Assembly: GCA_039810585.1 (NCBI GenBank)
Contig: JBDHXF010000030.1
Coordinates: forward strand, 1-44,868
DNA: 44,868 nt
Source: JBBATK01 sp039810585
GTDB taxonomy: Bacteria > Bacteroidota > Ignavibacteria > Kapaibacteriales > NICIL-2
Direction of reading: 5' to 3'
In this document: in pieces, positions 25,579 through 34,498 of the stretch
How positions within the stretch are numbered: the first letter of the stretch is position 1
How the letters are laid out: each line of letters starts with the position of its first letter
The notes under the pieces: generated by a model
The model's database searches: none
What the model saw: the letters and a program-made list of their open reading frames with translations, nothing else
What the model was told of the DNA's origin: nothing
Position numbers and translations under genes: made by a program

Positions 25579-27390
25579 TTAGTTCTTATGTTCTTGCAGC
25601 GGCGATGCCAACAGCGGTGGTTTAGGGAAGTCGCCATCGAGCGGTCGGATTTCCACATCCTCAAACAGCAAATCCGGCACGCTGAGTGTGCAAGGTAGAT
25701 ACTGCGAGCCGCCGGTGACGTAGGGAGAGGTTACCGCGGGCGCAAGATAATTATAGACATACGGTTTTTGACCTACTGCCAATACTTCCTTGAATTGTGA
25801 TGGTGCCATGCCCGCGGCTTGGGTTCCACGAACAAGTTCTTCGTGTCCGTCCGGGTACACGCGATACACATCGAGAAGATTGATGGTCGTTTCCGAAAGA
25901 GAGTATGGATAGTCGCCTTGTGTTTGCGCGTACAAACTTGTGTACAACAAATTCTGGTTTAATGCACGCCGAACTATATATCCGTACGGCAGGGAGCGCT
26001 TCTTGAGAATCTTCATCATGGTCTTCAGCATTGCTTGCCGATCGCTCTGCTTTTTTACCGGTGCGCTCAGTTCCAACACATCGATCATCGGTGCACCGCC
26101 TCGTTGACGACCATTCGTCACACGAATCTTCTTTGTGGGATTTCTGGAGCTCAGGAGTGTCTTCAAGTAGCCATCTTCGACAAGGCTAAGCGGTTGTGGG
26201 GCCACCCCGTCGTCATCCAACGAGTAGGATCCCCATACCGGTGTTTTCGCTATCGACTTGAGGAGCGGGTTTGACTGTACACTTAGAAATTCAGCCATGA
26301 CTCGCGCGCCTATTTTGTTCTGCAAGCCGGTGTAGCGATCATTGTCTTGCACTCCGCGATCGCTTAAAGGTTGTCGTTGAGCACACACATAGGGTGCAAA
26401 CGATTGCGCAAAAACCTCAGCCGCAGCCTGTCCTTCAAACAGAACCGGACCCGAGTATGCATCGATTGTTGGAGCATCCAATTGCGCATTAAGCGTGGAG
26501 GCCATGGCGCGGGTTGCACGAGCAAGAGAATCGTAGCTAGGCAGCTCCTCCGGAACATGAGCGTAGGCGCTGAATGTTTCGGCTAGTGGCATGCCGTCGG
26601 TGGCTTGGGTAGATGCGACGATTTCGATACCAATTTGGGAAGAGGTCTTGATATACTCCCGTCCCTCCGAATTCACGTACAGCGTTGTTTCCGGCAAATA
26701 TTCCACGTTGACCGTAGAACTATTGATGCGCGGAAAATCGTTGAAAATCGAGGAGAGGCGGAGCACGAGTTCTTCGTAACGTTTCCGATCAAACGACTGC
26801 TCGGAAACTGTGTCGATCACCTTCACCGGAGCCAGGTAACTAAAGTCCGGCGTCGTGTCTACATGGGCACGGTTATTCACTGCCGACTGTTTCTTGGCGT
26901 AGAGTTCCACTGCTTGTTTGTAGCAGGCATCCGTTGCCAGCCAGAGATCGTGTCGTAATGAGCCGTAATCCAATTCCTGCGGCTCACGTCGGTTCCGGTA
27001 ATTCTCTTCATCGTCGCTGGAACCGAAAAAGCTCAAGCCAACATCAAAGAAGTTTGTGTTGTCGAACGCCGGCGATCCCACGCGAATACCCACCGTGAGT
27101 CGTGGTGTGTAGGTGGTACTACGATCGAGCATTGTTCCAAGAGTTGCCTTGGCACTGGTTGCGTGGCGTAAATGCAGGGTGTACTCAACGTAGTAGGGCT
27201 TTTGAAGCGACTCAACGTGTAAGTCCTTCAACGTGCGTTGGATTTCATCGCGCATGGCCTTGCGCAAAGCATCATAATCGACAGGGGTTGCCGAGCGTGC
27301 TTGCGAAGCAAGTACGAAGCAAAAAAACGCAAGAGAGAAGAGCAGACGGTATGGCTTTGAAAAGCGCGGGAGTGAAAAGCCTGATATCAT
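25579..27390 (-). CDS. Exported TldE/PmbA-like protein lacking metal ligands
   Basis: A 603-residue member of the TldD/PmbA superfamily with an N-terminal signal (LLFSLAFFCFVLASQARSA). It aligns over its length with the adjacent upstream gene: FDNTNFFDVG near residue 110, LRHDLWLATDACYKQAVELY, YVNSEGREYI and FEGQAAAEVFAQSFAPYV. Where the partner has the zinc site HEIFGH, this protein has AQSFAP, and the C-terminal Cys ligand is also absent. That is the classic TldE state: an inactive subunit pairing with an active TldD. Its ATG overlaps the partner stop by 4 bases, strongly implying a 1:1 complex. Unlike the cytoplasmic TldD/TldE of E. coli, both proteins here appear exported. Confidence 0.83.
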   Translation of the reverse strand: MISGFSLPRFSKPYRLLFSLAFFCFVLASQARSATPVDYDALRKAMRDEIQRTLKDLHVESLQKPYYVEYTLHLRHATSAKATLGTMLDRSTTYTPRLTVGIRVGSPAFDNTNFFDVGLSFFGSSDDEENYRNRREPQELDYGSLRHDLWLATDACYKQAVELYAKKQSAVNNRAHVDTTPDFSYLAPVKVIDTVSEQSFDRKRYEELVLRLSSIFNDFPRINSSTVNVEYLPETTLYVNSEGREYIKTSSQIGIEIVASTQATDGMPLAETFSAYAHVPEELPSYDSLARATRAMASTLNAQLDAPTIDAYSGPVLFEGQAAAEVFAQSFAPYVCAQRQPLSDRGVQDNDRYTGLQNKIGARVMAEFLSVQSNPLLKSIAKTPVWGSYSLDDDGVAPQPLSLVEDGYLKTLLSSRNPTKKIRVTNGRQRGGAPMIDVLELSAPVKKQSDRQAMLKTMMKILKKRSLPYGYIVRRALNQNLLYTSLYAQTQGDYPYSLSETTINLLDVYRVYPDGHEELVRGTQAAGMAPSQFKEVLAVGQKPYVYNYLAPAVTSPYVTGGSQYLPCTLSVPDLLFEDVEIRPLDGDFPKPPLLASPLQEHKN

Positions 27391-29081
27391 TGTCCACCTC
27401 CCGTAGCCGTCGGTGCGTCGAGGATAGGAGGCTTTGCCTGACTCTTCGCTTTTTTCTGAACTTCAATCGTGCTAACGAGTAAGCTGGGGGACGAAGCGCT
27501 CACGGGGACACCGCCGGATTCTGCTCCACACACGCCATTAAAAATGCCAACATCGTTGGCTGCTTCTGTGATGTTGTTGAAGGTTGCGAGAGGAGTGCCG
27601 ATCAAGTCCACACCTCGAACAAGTTGCTTTGGTCGTCCATCGGCAAAAATCTTATACACCACGAGTGGCTGAACATTAAAAGCATTGGGAACAGTACGAC
27701 CCGTGTAGGTGAATCCACCGGAGATGTCCTCGAATAACAAGCCGTACTCCTTGTTCTGTTTCTTGCATTCCGTTTGTAGTGCTCGAACGAGCGAATCGTA
27801 GCTGACGGTTTTGTGGGCTTGTACCATAAGGTTGGATTGGCGTGCTACGACTTTGTATCCTGCTTGCCGACGTCCATGACCGTTTGATTGGGGAAAGCCC
27901 TCGATAGGGGAACGGGAGAGAAGAAACGACTTAAAAATTCCGTCTTTTACGCTCACTACTTTCTGCGCAGGAACGCCTTCGTCGTCGAATTTAAAGTAGC
28001 CAACCAAATCGGTGCTGTCGCGCTGCTTCACTGTGGGATCGAAGACGACGTCGATGAAGTCCGGAAGAATCTTCTTGTCCACAAAACTCTTGAATGTCTG
28101 TGAAGAGTTGGGATCCTTTTGCCGATGGCCTTCCACGCGGTGACCAAAGATCTCATGGAAGAAGACGCCGGCGGAGCGACCGGACAATATAGCCGGGCCT
28201 GTGTAGGTTTCAGCCAGTGGCGCAGTGCGAAGCTGTCCGAGAAGCTTTAACATGTCGTCTGCGTCTTGCGTCAGCTGCGCTTCGCTTGGCAAATGTTCGT
28301 CACTAAATGCGGTATAGGAACGATACAACGGAAGTGTCATCCCGTCATCCGCCTTTGTGCTGGCCAAAATGAAAAGTTTCACGATGGGTTCGGCATTGAC
28401 GACAGAGCTTCCTTCGCTGTTGACGTAGTATTTTTCGGTGAGGTCTGTTTGAATAAACACACGAGCCTGATAGATTTTTGAATCCGCAAGGAATCGTGCG
28501 CTGACACGACGAAGGATACCTGCCCACTTTGTCGTATCGAACTGAAACTCAGGCGAGTCTTCGCGGTACTGAACCGGTTTCTCGTGACTGAAATCTGCGG
28601 AACTATCTTCCTCTTTCACTTTTACGGCACGATTGGTAAGCGCTTTGCCGTACCGTTCAACTGCAGCCTTATACGAACGGTCGGTTGCATTCCATAGTAC
28701 CTGACGAATAGCCATCTCGTCGTTCATGAGGGGAACATCGGTAGCCCCGCGCCCCCCGCCTCCAAAGTCAAAGCTCTGACCGCGTATGATGTGCGTATTG
28801 TCAAACGAGTAATCACCCACTCGAATGTCGATATCGAGGAGTCTCTGGTGATTGCTGCTGTTGTTTTCGAGTTTTCCAAAGGAGGCAGATAATGCCTTGG
28901 ATTGGACGTCGCTAATACAATACGAAAGAAAATAGGGGGGATGTTCTTGACTTTTCAACTCCGTCATGCTTCGATCCATTTCGCGCTTCATGGCTCGCAA
29001 CAATAGTGGATCGTCATCTGTGGCTCGAAGAACACTGCTTATAACTAGGCTCACTACTAAAAGCGAAACTGCCTGCCTCAT
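27387..29081 (-). CDS. Exported TldD-like metalloprotease
   Basis: A 564-residue TldD-family zinc peptidase, predicted extracytoplasmic. The start at 29081 gives a signal peptide (AVSLLVVSLVISSVLRA); longer in-frame starts to 29255 would read through a terminator hairpin and are rejected. The zinc motif H-E-x3-H is present as FFHEIFGHRVEGHRQ, and a conserved Cys sits in VCGAESGGVPVSASSPSLLV, matching the third ligand of TldD. YVNSEGSSVVNAE and RQAGYKVVARQSNLMV are family segments. The family cleaves unfolded or modified peptides. It is the first gene of the operon; a minus-strand TAATTTG (29107-29113) lies 26 bases upstream. Confidence 0.87.
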   Translation of the reverse strand: MRQAVSLLVVSLVISSVLRATDDDPLLLRAMKREMDRSMTELKSQEHPPYFLSYCISDVQSKALSASFGKLENNSSNHQRLLDIDIRVGDYSFDNTHIIRGQSFDFGGGGRGATDVPLMNDEMAIRQVLWNATDRSYKAAVERYGKALTNRAVKVKEEDSSADFSHEKPVQYREDSPEFQFDTTKWAGILRRVSARFLADSKIYQARVFIQTDLTEKYYVNSEGSSVVNAEPIVKLFILASTKADDGMTLPLYRSYTAFSDEHLPSEAQLTQDADDMLKLLGQLRTAPLAETYTGPAILSGRSAGVFFHEIFGHRVEGHRQKDPNSSQTFKSFVDKKILPDFIDVVFDPTVKQRDSTDLVGYFKFDDEGVPAQKVVSVKDGIFKSFLLSRSPIEGFPQSNGHGRRQAGYKVVARQSNLMVQAHKTVSYDSLVRALQTECKKQNKEYGLLFEDISGGFTYTGRTVPNAFNVQPLVVYKIFADGRPKQLVRGVDLIGTPLATFNNITEAANDVGIFNGVCGAESGGVPVSASSPSLLVSTIEVQKKAKSQAKPPILDAPTATGGGQ

Positions 29082-29159
29082 GTTTAGGGATGTATGAAAG
29101 AAACAACAAATTACTGACGAACCGCGGAAGAGCATCGTGTCCTCGCGGCCGCCGCGGAT

Positions 29160-29191
29160 AAAAAAAACCTCAGCGCGAAAGTGCTGAGGTT
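29160..29191 (-). terminator. Rho-independent terminator after the T9SS gene at 29258
   Basis: On the minus strand AACCTCAGC pairs with GCTGAGGTT (9 perfect pairs plus a CGAAAG-type closing loop), followed by a run of eight T. It separates the 29258-29971 gene from the TldD-like gene downstream. Confidence 0.88.
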
Positions 29192-29223
29192 GAAAAAAAG
29201 GAGTGTCCGTCCGGGAGGTCTTC

Positions 29224-29252
29224 ATACGTGCGCAGCGAAGCTGCCCACGTAT
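29224..29252. repeat. Intergenic GC-rich hairpin, copy 4
   Basis: ATACGTG and CACGTAT enclose GCAGC-GAA-GCTGC with a single C-C mismatch: 12 pairs. It lies 5 bases after the stop of the 29258-29971 gene and upstream of its terminator. Confidence 0.78.
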
Positions 29253-29257
29253 CATAC

Positions 29258-29971
29258 TTAGTGGAGGACGACAAACGACTTAGCGGCTACATGTCCCTCT
29301 GCTGATTCAATAATCGCCATGTACGAACCGTTCGCAACATTGGATGTATTGAAGCGAAGTTCGTCAGCGAAAAACTGAAGGGATTGAATTGTTTTGCCCT
29401 GTGTATCGATGATACGCAAAGTACGACGTTCGTGTGTCGGGTTTGGCAAACTGATGTTCAGCAGTTCTGTGGCCGGATTCGGAGCGGCAATCATGTGGCT
29501 GCTCAGTTCAGCATCTTGGACAGCCGCAGCTGGGTCTTCAACTTTAAAATGGATTTCAGCGAGGACACTTTGCAGTTGGTTGGTGGCATCGAAAAAGGTG
29601 AAGTAGGCAGTTGAGCTTGCAAAGTTGGAATCTGCCTTGAAATCACCGACAAAGGTCGTATCCGTCATCCCAGCGTTAATAACGCTCGGGTTTGGACTCA
29701 CCAAAACAGATTCTTCATAGCAATCCGGTCCAAAACAAAACTTTACCCGGTGTCCGGGAGCGAGATCTGTTTTGTCAACGCGCACTTTGCAGGTCACTGT
29801 ATTGAGGCCCGAGTTCTGCACGTCAAGGTAAAACAGAAACCAGGGTTCCGACCAACTCGTGCTCAATCCACTGAGCGTGTAGTCCGTTTTTGCGCCCACT
29901 AATTGTAAATCTTGAGCCCAAATGCCGGTGCTAAACAAAGCGACTGCAACAATGGTGACAAATGTTTTCAT
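29258..29971 (-). CDS. Secreted protein with T9SS type A sorting domain
   Basis: A 237-residue protein. A signal peptide (FVTIVAVALFSTGIWAQ) precedes a ~125-residue beta-rich domain of unknown family, with a Cys pair in FCFGPDCYEE. The T9SS sorting domain follows (AAPNPATELLNISLPN, LRIIDTQGKTI, NGSYMAIIES, AAKSFVVLH). AGGAG 8 bases before the ATG supports the start. It is divergent from the thioredoxin-like gene over about 120 bases, so the two may share regulation, and it is followed by a palindrome and a strong terminator. Confidence 0.85.
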   Translation of the reverse strand: MKTFVTIVAVALFSTGIWAQDLQLVGAKTDYTLSGLSTSWSEPWFLFYLDVQNSGLNTVTCKVRVDKTDLAPGHRVKFCFGPDCYEESVLVSPNPSVINAGMTDTTFVGDFKADSNFASSTAYFTFFDATNQLQSVLAEIHFKVEDPAAAVQDAELSSHMIAAPNPATELLNISLPNPTHERRTLRIIDTQGKTIQSLQFFADELRFNTSNVANGSYMAIIESAEGHVAAKSFVVLH

Positions 29972-30090
29972 TCTACACTCCTAAACGTTTTTGTAAGTTA
30001 CAACGTCAAAAATTCGTCCCGCAAGTTAGAACAGAGCGGGTAAACAGAACAACACGAAATTTCCTAAAACGTTTCAGAGTAGAATATCCT

Positions 30091-30624
30091 ATGAAGACCC
30101 AAAACTCGTTGAAATTGCTGGTGTTTCTTCTTGTACTCAGTCTGAGTGTCAGTCTACCCGCGCGCGTTGCGAAGAGTGAACGGCTCAGTACGATACCGGC
30201 AGTAAAAGTCAAGACCATGGATGGCAAAACGGTAAGCACGGCGGATTTTACGAACGACGGCAAGCCGATGATCATCGATTTTTGGGCGACATGGTGTAGC
30301 CCCTGTAAGAAAGAGCTCAATGCGATTGCTGCTGTGTACGAGGATTGGCAGAAAGAGACGGGTGTGAAAGTTATTGCCGTATCAATTGACGACTCGCGCA
30401 ACAGCCCCAAAGTAGCTCCCTTCGTAAAAGGTCGTGACTGGCCGTTTGAAGTCTATATCGATGAAAATTCAGACTTCAAGCGTGCAATGGATGTGAACGA
30501 GATTCCCCACACATTCATTCTTAACGGAAAGGGTGAGGTTGTGGCTCAGCACAAATCATACGCGCCTGGCGATGAGAATAAGCTTTTTGAGGAACTTAAG
30601 AAAGTTGCAGAGGAAGGGAAGTAG
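30091..30624 (+). CDS. TlpA/ResA-like thioredoxin-fold protein, exported
   Basis: A 177-residue thiol-disulfide oxidoreductase. The N-terminal hydrophobic segment (LKLLVFLLVLSLSVSLPA) is a signal peptide or anchor. The thioredoxin fold begins near TMDGKTVSTADFTNDGKPMI, with the active site FWATWCSPCKKE (C-x2-C) and the cis-Pro in EIPHTFILNGKGEVV. AlkyL hydroperoxide/TlpA-like proteins of this size act in the periplasm as reductants, for example in cytochrome c maturation. The ATG at 30091 is used because upstream in-frame residues are basic and unlike the family. A terminator follows 55 bases after the stop. Confidence 0.92.
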   Translation: MKTQNSLKLLVFLLVLSLSVSLPARVAKSERLSTIPAVKVKTMDGKTVSTADFTNDGKPMIIDFWATWCSPCKKELNAIAAVYEDWQKETGVKVIAVSIDDSRNSPKVAPFVKGRDWPFEVYIDENSDFKRAMDVNEIPHTFILNGKGEVVAQHKSYAPGDENKLFEELKKVAEEGK

Positions 30625-30679
30625 CTGCTCATCAAAGCGTGCAAACCATTCTCGCTCTCGGTACGAAATTCTGAGTGTT

Positions 30680-30717
30680 ACGTCTGTTTGGTTATTGGCC
30701 AAGCAGACGTTTTTTTT
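30680..30717 (+). terminator. Rho-independent terminator after the thioredoxin-like gene
   Basis: ACGTCTGTTTGG pairs with CCAAGCAGACGT (12 pairs, one G-T wobble) around a 7-base loop, followed by eight T (30710-30717). The barrel gene at 30781 therefore needs its own promoter; GTATTTTGAC about 25 bases before its start is a candidate. Confidence 0.93.
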
Positions 30718-30780
30718 ATCCCTCCGATCTGAAGAAGCGGTCCTCGTTGTATTTTGACACTTCAACTTTTCATTGAGCCT

Positions 30781-32457
30781 ATGCGATCATTTCTCCTCCG
30801 TGTCGTGGCATTTGCCGGCATCAGCGTAACAGTGTTTGGACTCGATCCGGGTCAGGGTACCATTCGGGGTGATTTTGAACTTCAAGCGCAGACGTACAAA
30901 GCCGACTCGGTTATCCAGGCACCAAATGTCCCGGAAAAAATGGCAGCGGAGGGCTTTCTGAATCTAGGCTATACCCTCAATAATTTGAGTGTGGGATTGC
31001 GCTACGAGGGCTACTTCAATCCCTTGCAGGGTGTTGACCCTCGCTACGCCGGAAGCGGTATTTCCTATCGTTTTGCTCGATACAGTACCGAAGAGTTAGA
31101 TGTAACGGTTGGTAATTTTTATGAGCAATTCGGCAGTGGGATGATTTTACGTACCTACGAGGAACGCGCTCTTGGCATCGACAACTCGCTCGATGGCGTT
31201 CGTGTGAAGAGTAGTCCTACCGCCGGGCTGGCTCTCACGGCTCTCTTTGGTAAGCAACGAAATTTCTGGGCAGAAGGCTCGGGGCTTGTGAGAGGTGTTG
31301 ACGCCGAAGTAAGTCTGAACGATTTTGATTTGCTCGGCGATGATTGGATGGGTCATGATGTGGAACTCCGTTTTGGCGGGAGCTTTGTCAGCCGTTTCCA
31401 AACGGCGTCTGATCCCTTCTTGAATTTACCGGAAAATGTTGGCGCTTGGTCATACCGCGGAACCTTAACCAGCGGTGGCTTCCTGGTCACCACAGAATAC
31501 GCTCACAAAATCAACGATCCTTCCCTTACAAACAATACCACCTTCAATCCCGGAAACGGGTTGTTCGTGACAACTTCCTATTCGACTCGGGGATTTGGTC
31601 TTACGCTGAACGCTAAGCGCATCGACAACATGGATTTCCGCTCGGATCGCACTGCCTACGGAAATAGCTTGACCTTGAACTTCTTGCCTCCGCTGAGTAA
31701 GCAGCATAGCTACCGCTTAGTGACCATGTATCCCTATGCCACTCAACCCAATGGTGAAATCGGCTTTCAAGGAGAACTGGTCTACAGCTTTGCAAAACAC
31801 AGCTTGTTGGGCGGACAGTATGGTACCGAGGTGACGCTGAATTACTCGAATATTCACGATCTAGATACCATGCACATTAGCGACACCACACAGGAAGCAC
31901 GCTATACCTACAGTTCGAAGTTTATGGCCACCGGACCCCATCTTCTGTTCGACGATCTGAATCTAGAGATTAGTCACATGTGGTCGCACGAATTCAAATC
32001 CATCCTCACCCTGGTACGCCAGACCTACAACAAGAATGTCGTACAAGGAAAAGTTGGCTACGATTCGCTGCTGCATCCTTTTATCGCCGTATTCGAAGGA
32101 ACATGGCAAATGAACAGCTCGCACGCATTGCGATTTGAGCTTCAGCATTTGTGGGTGAAGGAAGTCAACTATTCCGACTCCATTCCCAAAGATCACGGCA
32201 ATTGGGCCTATGCACTTGCTGAGTACACATTGAATTCCAGTTGGTTCCTCACTGCTTTTGATGAGTACAACTATGGAAATGAAGATCCCGATTTACGTCT
32301 TCACTATCCGAACCTCAGTGTGACCTACGTGCACGATGCCACTCGCATCGCGTTAGGCTATGGAAAGCAACGAGCCGGCATCCTCTGCGTTGGCGGTGTC
32401 TGCCGTTTAGTGCCGGCAGCCGATGGATTCACACTATCTATTACGAGTAGTTTTTAG
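30781..32457 (+). CDS. DUF6029-like outer-membrane beta-barrel protein
   Basis: A 558-residue predicted barrel. A signal peptide (SFLLRVVAFAGISVTVFG) is followed by strand-rich sequence: GTIRGDFELQAQTY, LSVGLRYEGYFNPLQG and the segment VTVGNFYEQFGSGMILRTYE, which I associate with the DUF6029 family of Bacteroidota. The C-terminus alternates aromatic strands and ends in Phe (FTLSITSSF), the expected barrel terminus. A Cys pair (ILCVGGVCRLV) sits near the end. It lies after the thioredoxin-like gene but behind a terminator. Function unknown; porin or adhesin roles are possible. Confidence 0.78.
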   Translation: MRSFLLRVVAFAGISVTVFGLDPGQGTIRGDFELQAQTYKADSVIQAPNVPEKMAAEGFLNLGYTLNNLSVGLRYEGYFNPLQGVDPRYAGSGISYRFARYSTEELDVTVGNFYEQFGSGMILRTYEERALGIDNSLDGVRVKSSPTAGLALTALFGKQRNFWAEGSGLVRGVDAEVSLNDFDLLGDDWMGHDVELRFGGSFVSRFQTASDPFLNLPENVGAWSYRGTLTSGGFLVTTEYAHKINDPSLTNNTTFNPGNGLFVTTSYSTRGFGLTLNAKRIDNMDFRSDRTAYGNSLTLNFLPPLSKQHSYRLVTMYPYATQPNGEIGFQGELVYSFAKHSLLGGQYGTEVTLNYSNIHDLDTMHISDTTQEARYTYSSKFMATGPHLLFDDLNLEISHMWSHEFKSILTLVRQTYNKNVVQGKVGYDSLLHPFIAVFEGTWQMNSSHALRFELQHLWVKEVNYSDSIPKDHGNWAYALAEYTLNSSWFLTAFDEYNYGNEDPDLRLHYPNLSVTYVHDATRIALGYGKQRAGILCVGGVCRLVPAADGFTLSITSSF

Positions 32458-32470
32458 AGACCTTTGTTAG

Positions 32471-32490
32471 GTGCGGCGCTTGCGCCGCAC
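32471..32490. repeat. Intergenic GC-rich hairpin, copy 5
   Basis: GTGCGGCGC - TT - GCGCCGCAC, 9 perfect pairs, followed by GAATT. It lies 14 bases after the barrel-gene stop. No adjacent T-run on the plus strand. Confidence 0.75.
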
Positions 32491-32573
32491 GAATTGAAAC
32501 TCCTTTGCAGAATTCCTCCCGTTTTTTTTCTCGCTGATGCAGGCGAGATGTTGTTAGAGACATGCTTGAAACG

Positions 32574-32617
32574 TGGTTACGACATGGTAGAGACATGGTT
32601 ACGACATGGTAGACATA
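32574..32617 (+). repeat. 22-bp tandem duplication spanning the mnmH start
   Basis: TGGTTACGACATGGTAGA occurs at 32574 and again at 32596, exactly 22 bp apart, each carrying an ATG. The second ATG (32606) starts mnmH; the first is out of frame with it. A partial third copy (TTAGAGACATG) precedes at about 32554. Recent slippage or a control feature. Confidence 0.75.
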
Positions 32618-33640
32618 TGGAACAGTCGTGATATACTCAAAGCATCGGCGGAATCGCTCTTGATCGATGTTCGATCACCATCAGAATTTGCCAAGGGTCA
32701 TATTCCCGGCGCTCGAAATCTTGCTCTGTTTGATGATGCACAGCGCCATGATGTTGGCCTCTGTTATGCGGAACAAGGGCAAGAGCAGGCCATACAATTA
32801 GGATTGGACCTCGTTAGCCCAAAGCTCTCATCATTCATTCGGCAGGTGGAAGCATGGCAGGCCGAGAGGACGAGACCCGCAGCCTTGCGATTGTACTGTT
32901 GGAGAGGTGGCATGCGATCGTCTTCAATGGCTTGGCTCTTGTCTACCTATGGTTGGACGGTGGCAACTCTCAAAGGCGGGTATAAGGCATGGAGGCGATA
33001 CGCTCTTGATACTTTTCGTCAGCCATGGAATATTCGAGTATTGAGCGGGCATACTGGATGCGCAAAGACTGCTGTGCTAGCCGAGCTTCGAAGCCTCGGC
33101 GAACAAGTGATCGACTTGGAGGCTTTGGCCGGACACAAGGGATCGGCGTTCGGATGGTTGGGTGAGCCGTACCAGCCGTCACAAGAACATTTCGATAATC
33201 GTCTAGCCATGGCTTTACTAGCGATGGATCCAGGCAGACCGACCTGGCTCGAAGACGAATCGAAGCGAATAGGTGCCGTGAATATTCCCGTTGACTTGTG
33301 GGAGCAGATGCTTCTGGCGCGCTGTGTACGACTCCACGTTCCGACCGATGAGCGAGTGGAGTATTTAGTGCAGGAGTATGGACGTTTTTCCATCGATGAG
33401 CTGTGCGAAGGCATTGCTCGTATTAGCCAAAAGCTTGGATCGGAGAGAGCCAAGCAAGCTGATAACGCTGTTCGAGAAGGAGATCTCCGTCTGGCTGCAA
33501 GAATCTGCCTTCACTACTACGATAAATACTATCAGCGCGGAATGCACGTCCGTACGGGTCAGCAGGAGTGTATCGTGGAGTGTGCTCAGCTTGGAGTTCG
33601 CGAGCGCGCTTTGCGTGTGCAGTCGGCATCGGTGCTTTGA
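32606..33640 (+). CDS. mnmH: tRNA 2-selenouridine/2-thiouridine (geranyl) synthase
   Basis: A 344-residue enzyme that replaces the sulfur of 2-thiouridine at the wobble position of certain tRNAs with selenium, through a geranylated intermediate. The N-terminal rhodanese domain (LIDVRSPSEFAKGHIPGARN) carries the catalytic Cys in YCWRGGMRSSSMAWLL. A P-loop follows (LSGHTGCAKTAVLAEL), where the usual GxTGxGK has Ala for the last Gly. GSAFGWLGEPYQPSQEHFDN is a family hallmark. The start at 32606 lies in a 22-bp tandem duplication. A selenophosphate synthase is not in the window, so selenium use by this organism is inferred only. Confidence 0.9.
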   Translation: MVDIWNSRDILKASAESLLIDVRSPSEFAKGHIPGARNLALFDDAQRHDVGLCYAEQGQEQAIQLGLDLVSPKLSSFIRQVEAWQAERTRPAALRLYCWRGGMRSSSMAWLLSTYGWTVATLKGGYKAWRRYALDTFRQPWNIRVLSGHTGCAKTAVLAELRSLGEQVIDLEALAGHKGSAFGWLGEPYQPSQEHFDNRLAMALLAMDPGRPTWLEDESKRIGAVNIPVDLWEQMLLARCVRLHVPTDERVEYLVQEYGRFSIDELCEGIARISQKLGSERAKQADNAVREGDLRLAARICLHYYDKYYQRGMHVRTGQQECIVECAQLGVRERALRVQSASVL

Positions 33641-33727
33641 CAGACGATGGCGAACATCCGTCAACGGAGCCCGCTGGTTCAGGAGACGACAAGCTTCACA
33701 CGCTCCTTTTCGCGTGCATGCCCTGCG

Positions 33728-33735
33728 TATATTTG
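33728..33735 (+). promoter_or_regulatory. Bacteroidota-type -7 element (TATATTTG) before the 33761 gene
   Basis: TATATTTG, 25 bases before the ATG, matches TAnnTTTG. CTTTTC lies about 18-20 bases upstream as a possible -33 region. Confidence 0.5.
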
Positions 33736-33760
33736 TTCGGTTGAAAGACGAAATGACAGG

Positions 33761-34498
33761 ATGTTAAAAGTATGCTTCATCATGCTGCTTGGCCTTGGTG
33801 TCAGCCTGCATGCCCAAATCACCATTGCCATTCATGATAGTTCGCTCCAGCGTTCTCATCATGGAATTCCCCTATACGGAAGCGTGCAGCTCCATCAGGG
33901 AGATTCGTTGGACATCCTGATTGCTGTGGACCCACGAATGGTGGATCTGGACAGCGTCGTATCAGCTCAGAGTGCCATACCGTCGGTTCAAGGCTCCTTG
34001 CGCATCGTGCGACAGGATTCTGCTGTGTTGCAGATTCGATTGTGGTCAAACAGTTTGACCATTAGTCAGGCGCCCCTGGCAATGTTGTACCTCAATCTTC
34101 TCGCCGGACCGGACACGCTAACAACACTTCGACCTATTCTCGTGTTGCTCAATAGCGTACCGGTAGATTCCACAACACTATCCGCCGGATTACTTCATTA
34201 TTTGAACGCAGATCCGGTGAATAGCAAAGACGGAGAGTACATCGGGGTGATCTATCCCAATCCGGGTGTTGCTCCAGCCATTCGATACCGTCTCCTCAAT
34301 GCATGCGCACCTCACTTCAGTCTCTTCGATACAGCAGGCAGACTCATCCTGGATGAGGTGGTGACCTCTCAAAACAGTGGTTCGGCCGTCTTTCAATTCA
34401 GCGGCGCGAACTATGCCACGTTGTGCGATGGCATGTACTTCGTCCGTCTGATAACACCGGTTGGAGTCTATGTGTCTGTGTTGGAGGTGTTGCAATGA
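33761..34498 (+). CDS. Secreted protein with T9SS-like sorting domain
   Basis: A 245-residue protein with a signal peptide (VCFIMLLGLGVSLHAQ). A ~130-residue beta-rich domain (ITIAIHDSSLQRSHHGIPLY ... LHQGDSLDILIAVDP) resembles cohesin/Ig-like folds. A C-terminal domain of sorting type follows (VIYPNPGVAPAIRYRL, FSLFDTAGRLILDE, LCDGMYFVRLI). The start at 33761 gives the signal directly. The stop overlaps the next ATG (ATGA), so it is coupled to the IgGFc-binding-like protein and may act with it on the surface. The TATATTTG promoter box is 25 bases upstream. Confidence 0.78.
   Translation: MLKVCFIMLLGLGVSLHAQITIAIHDSSLQRSHHGIPLYGSVQLHQGDSLDILIAVDPRMVDLDSVVSAQSAIPSVQGSLRIVRQDSAVLQIRLWSNSLTISQAPLAMLYLNLLAGPDTLTTLRPILVLLNSVPVDSTTLSAGLLHYLNADPVNSKDGEYIGVIYPNPGVAPAIRYRLLNACAPHFSLFDTAGRLILDEVVTSQNSGSAVFQFSGANYATLCDGMYFVRLITPVGVYVSVLEVLQ

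Noticed and set aside
25410..25625. 71-residue plus-strand frame
   Set aside because: Antisense to the membrane microprotein and to the TldE-like 3' end. The minus-strand frame has a ribosome site and a sensible protein.
29082..29255. N-terminal extension of the TldD-like protein to 29255
   Set aside because: It would be translated through the terminator hairpin at 29160-29191 and hides the signal peptide that starts at 29081.
32529..32546. CTCGC/GCGAG hairpin after a T-run upstream of mnmH
   Set aside because: Five pairs with an 8-base loop, and the T-run precedes rather than follows it on the plus strand; too weak to call a terminator.
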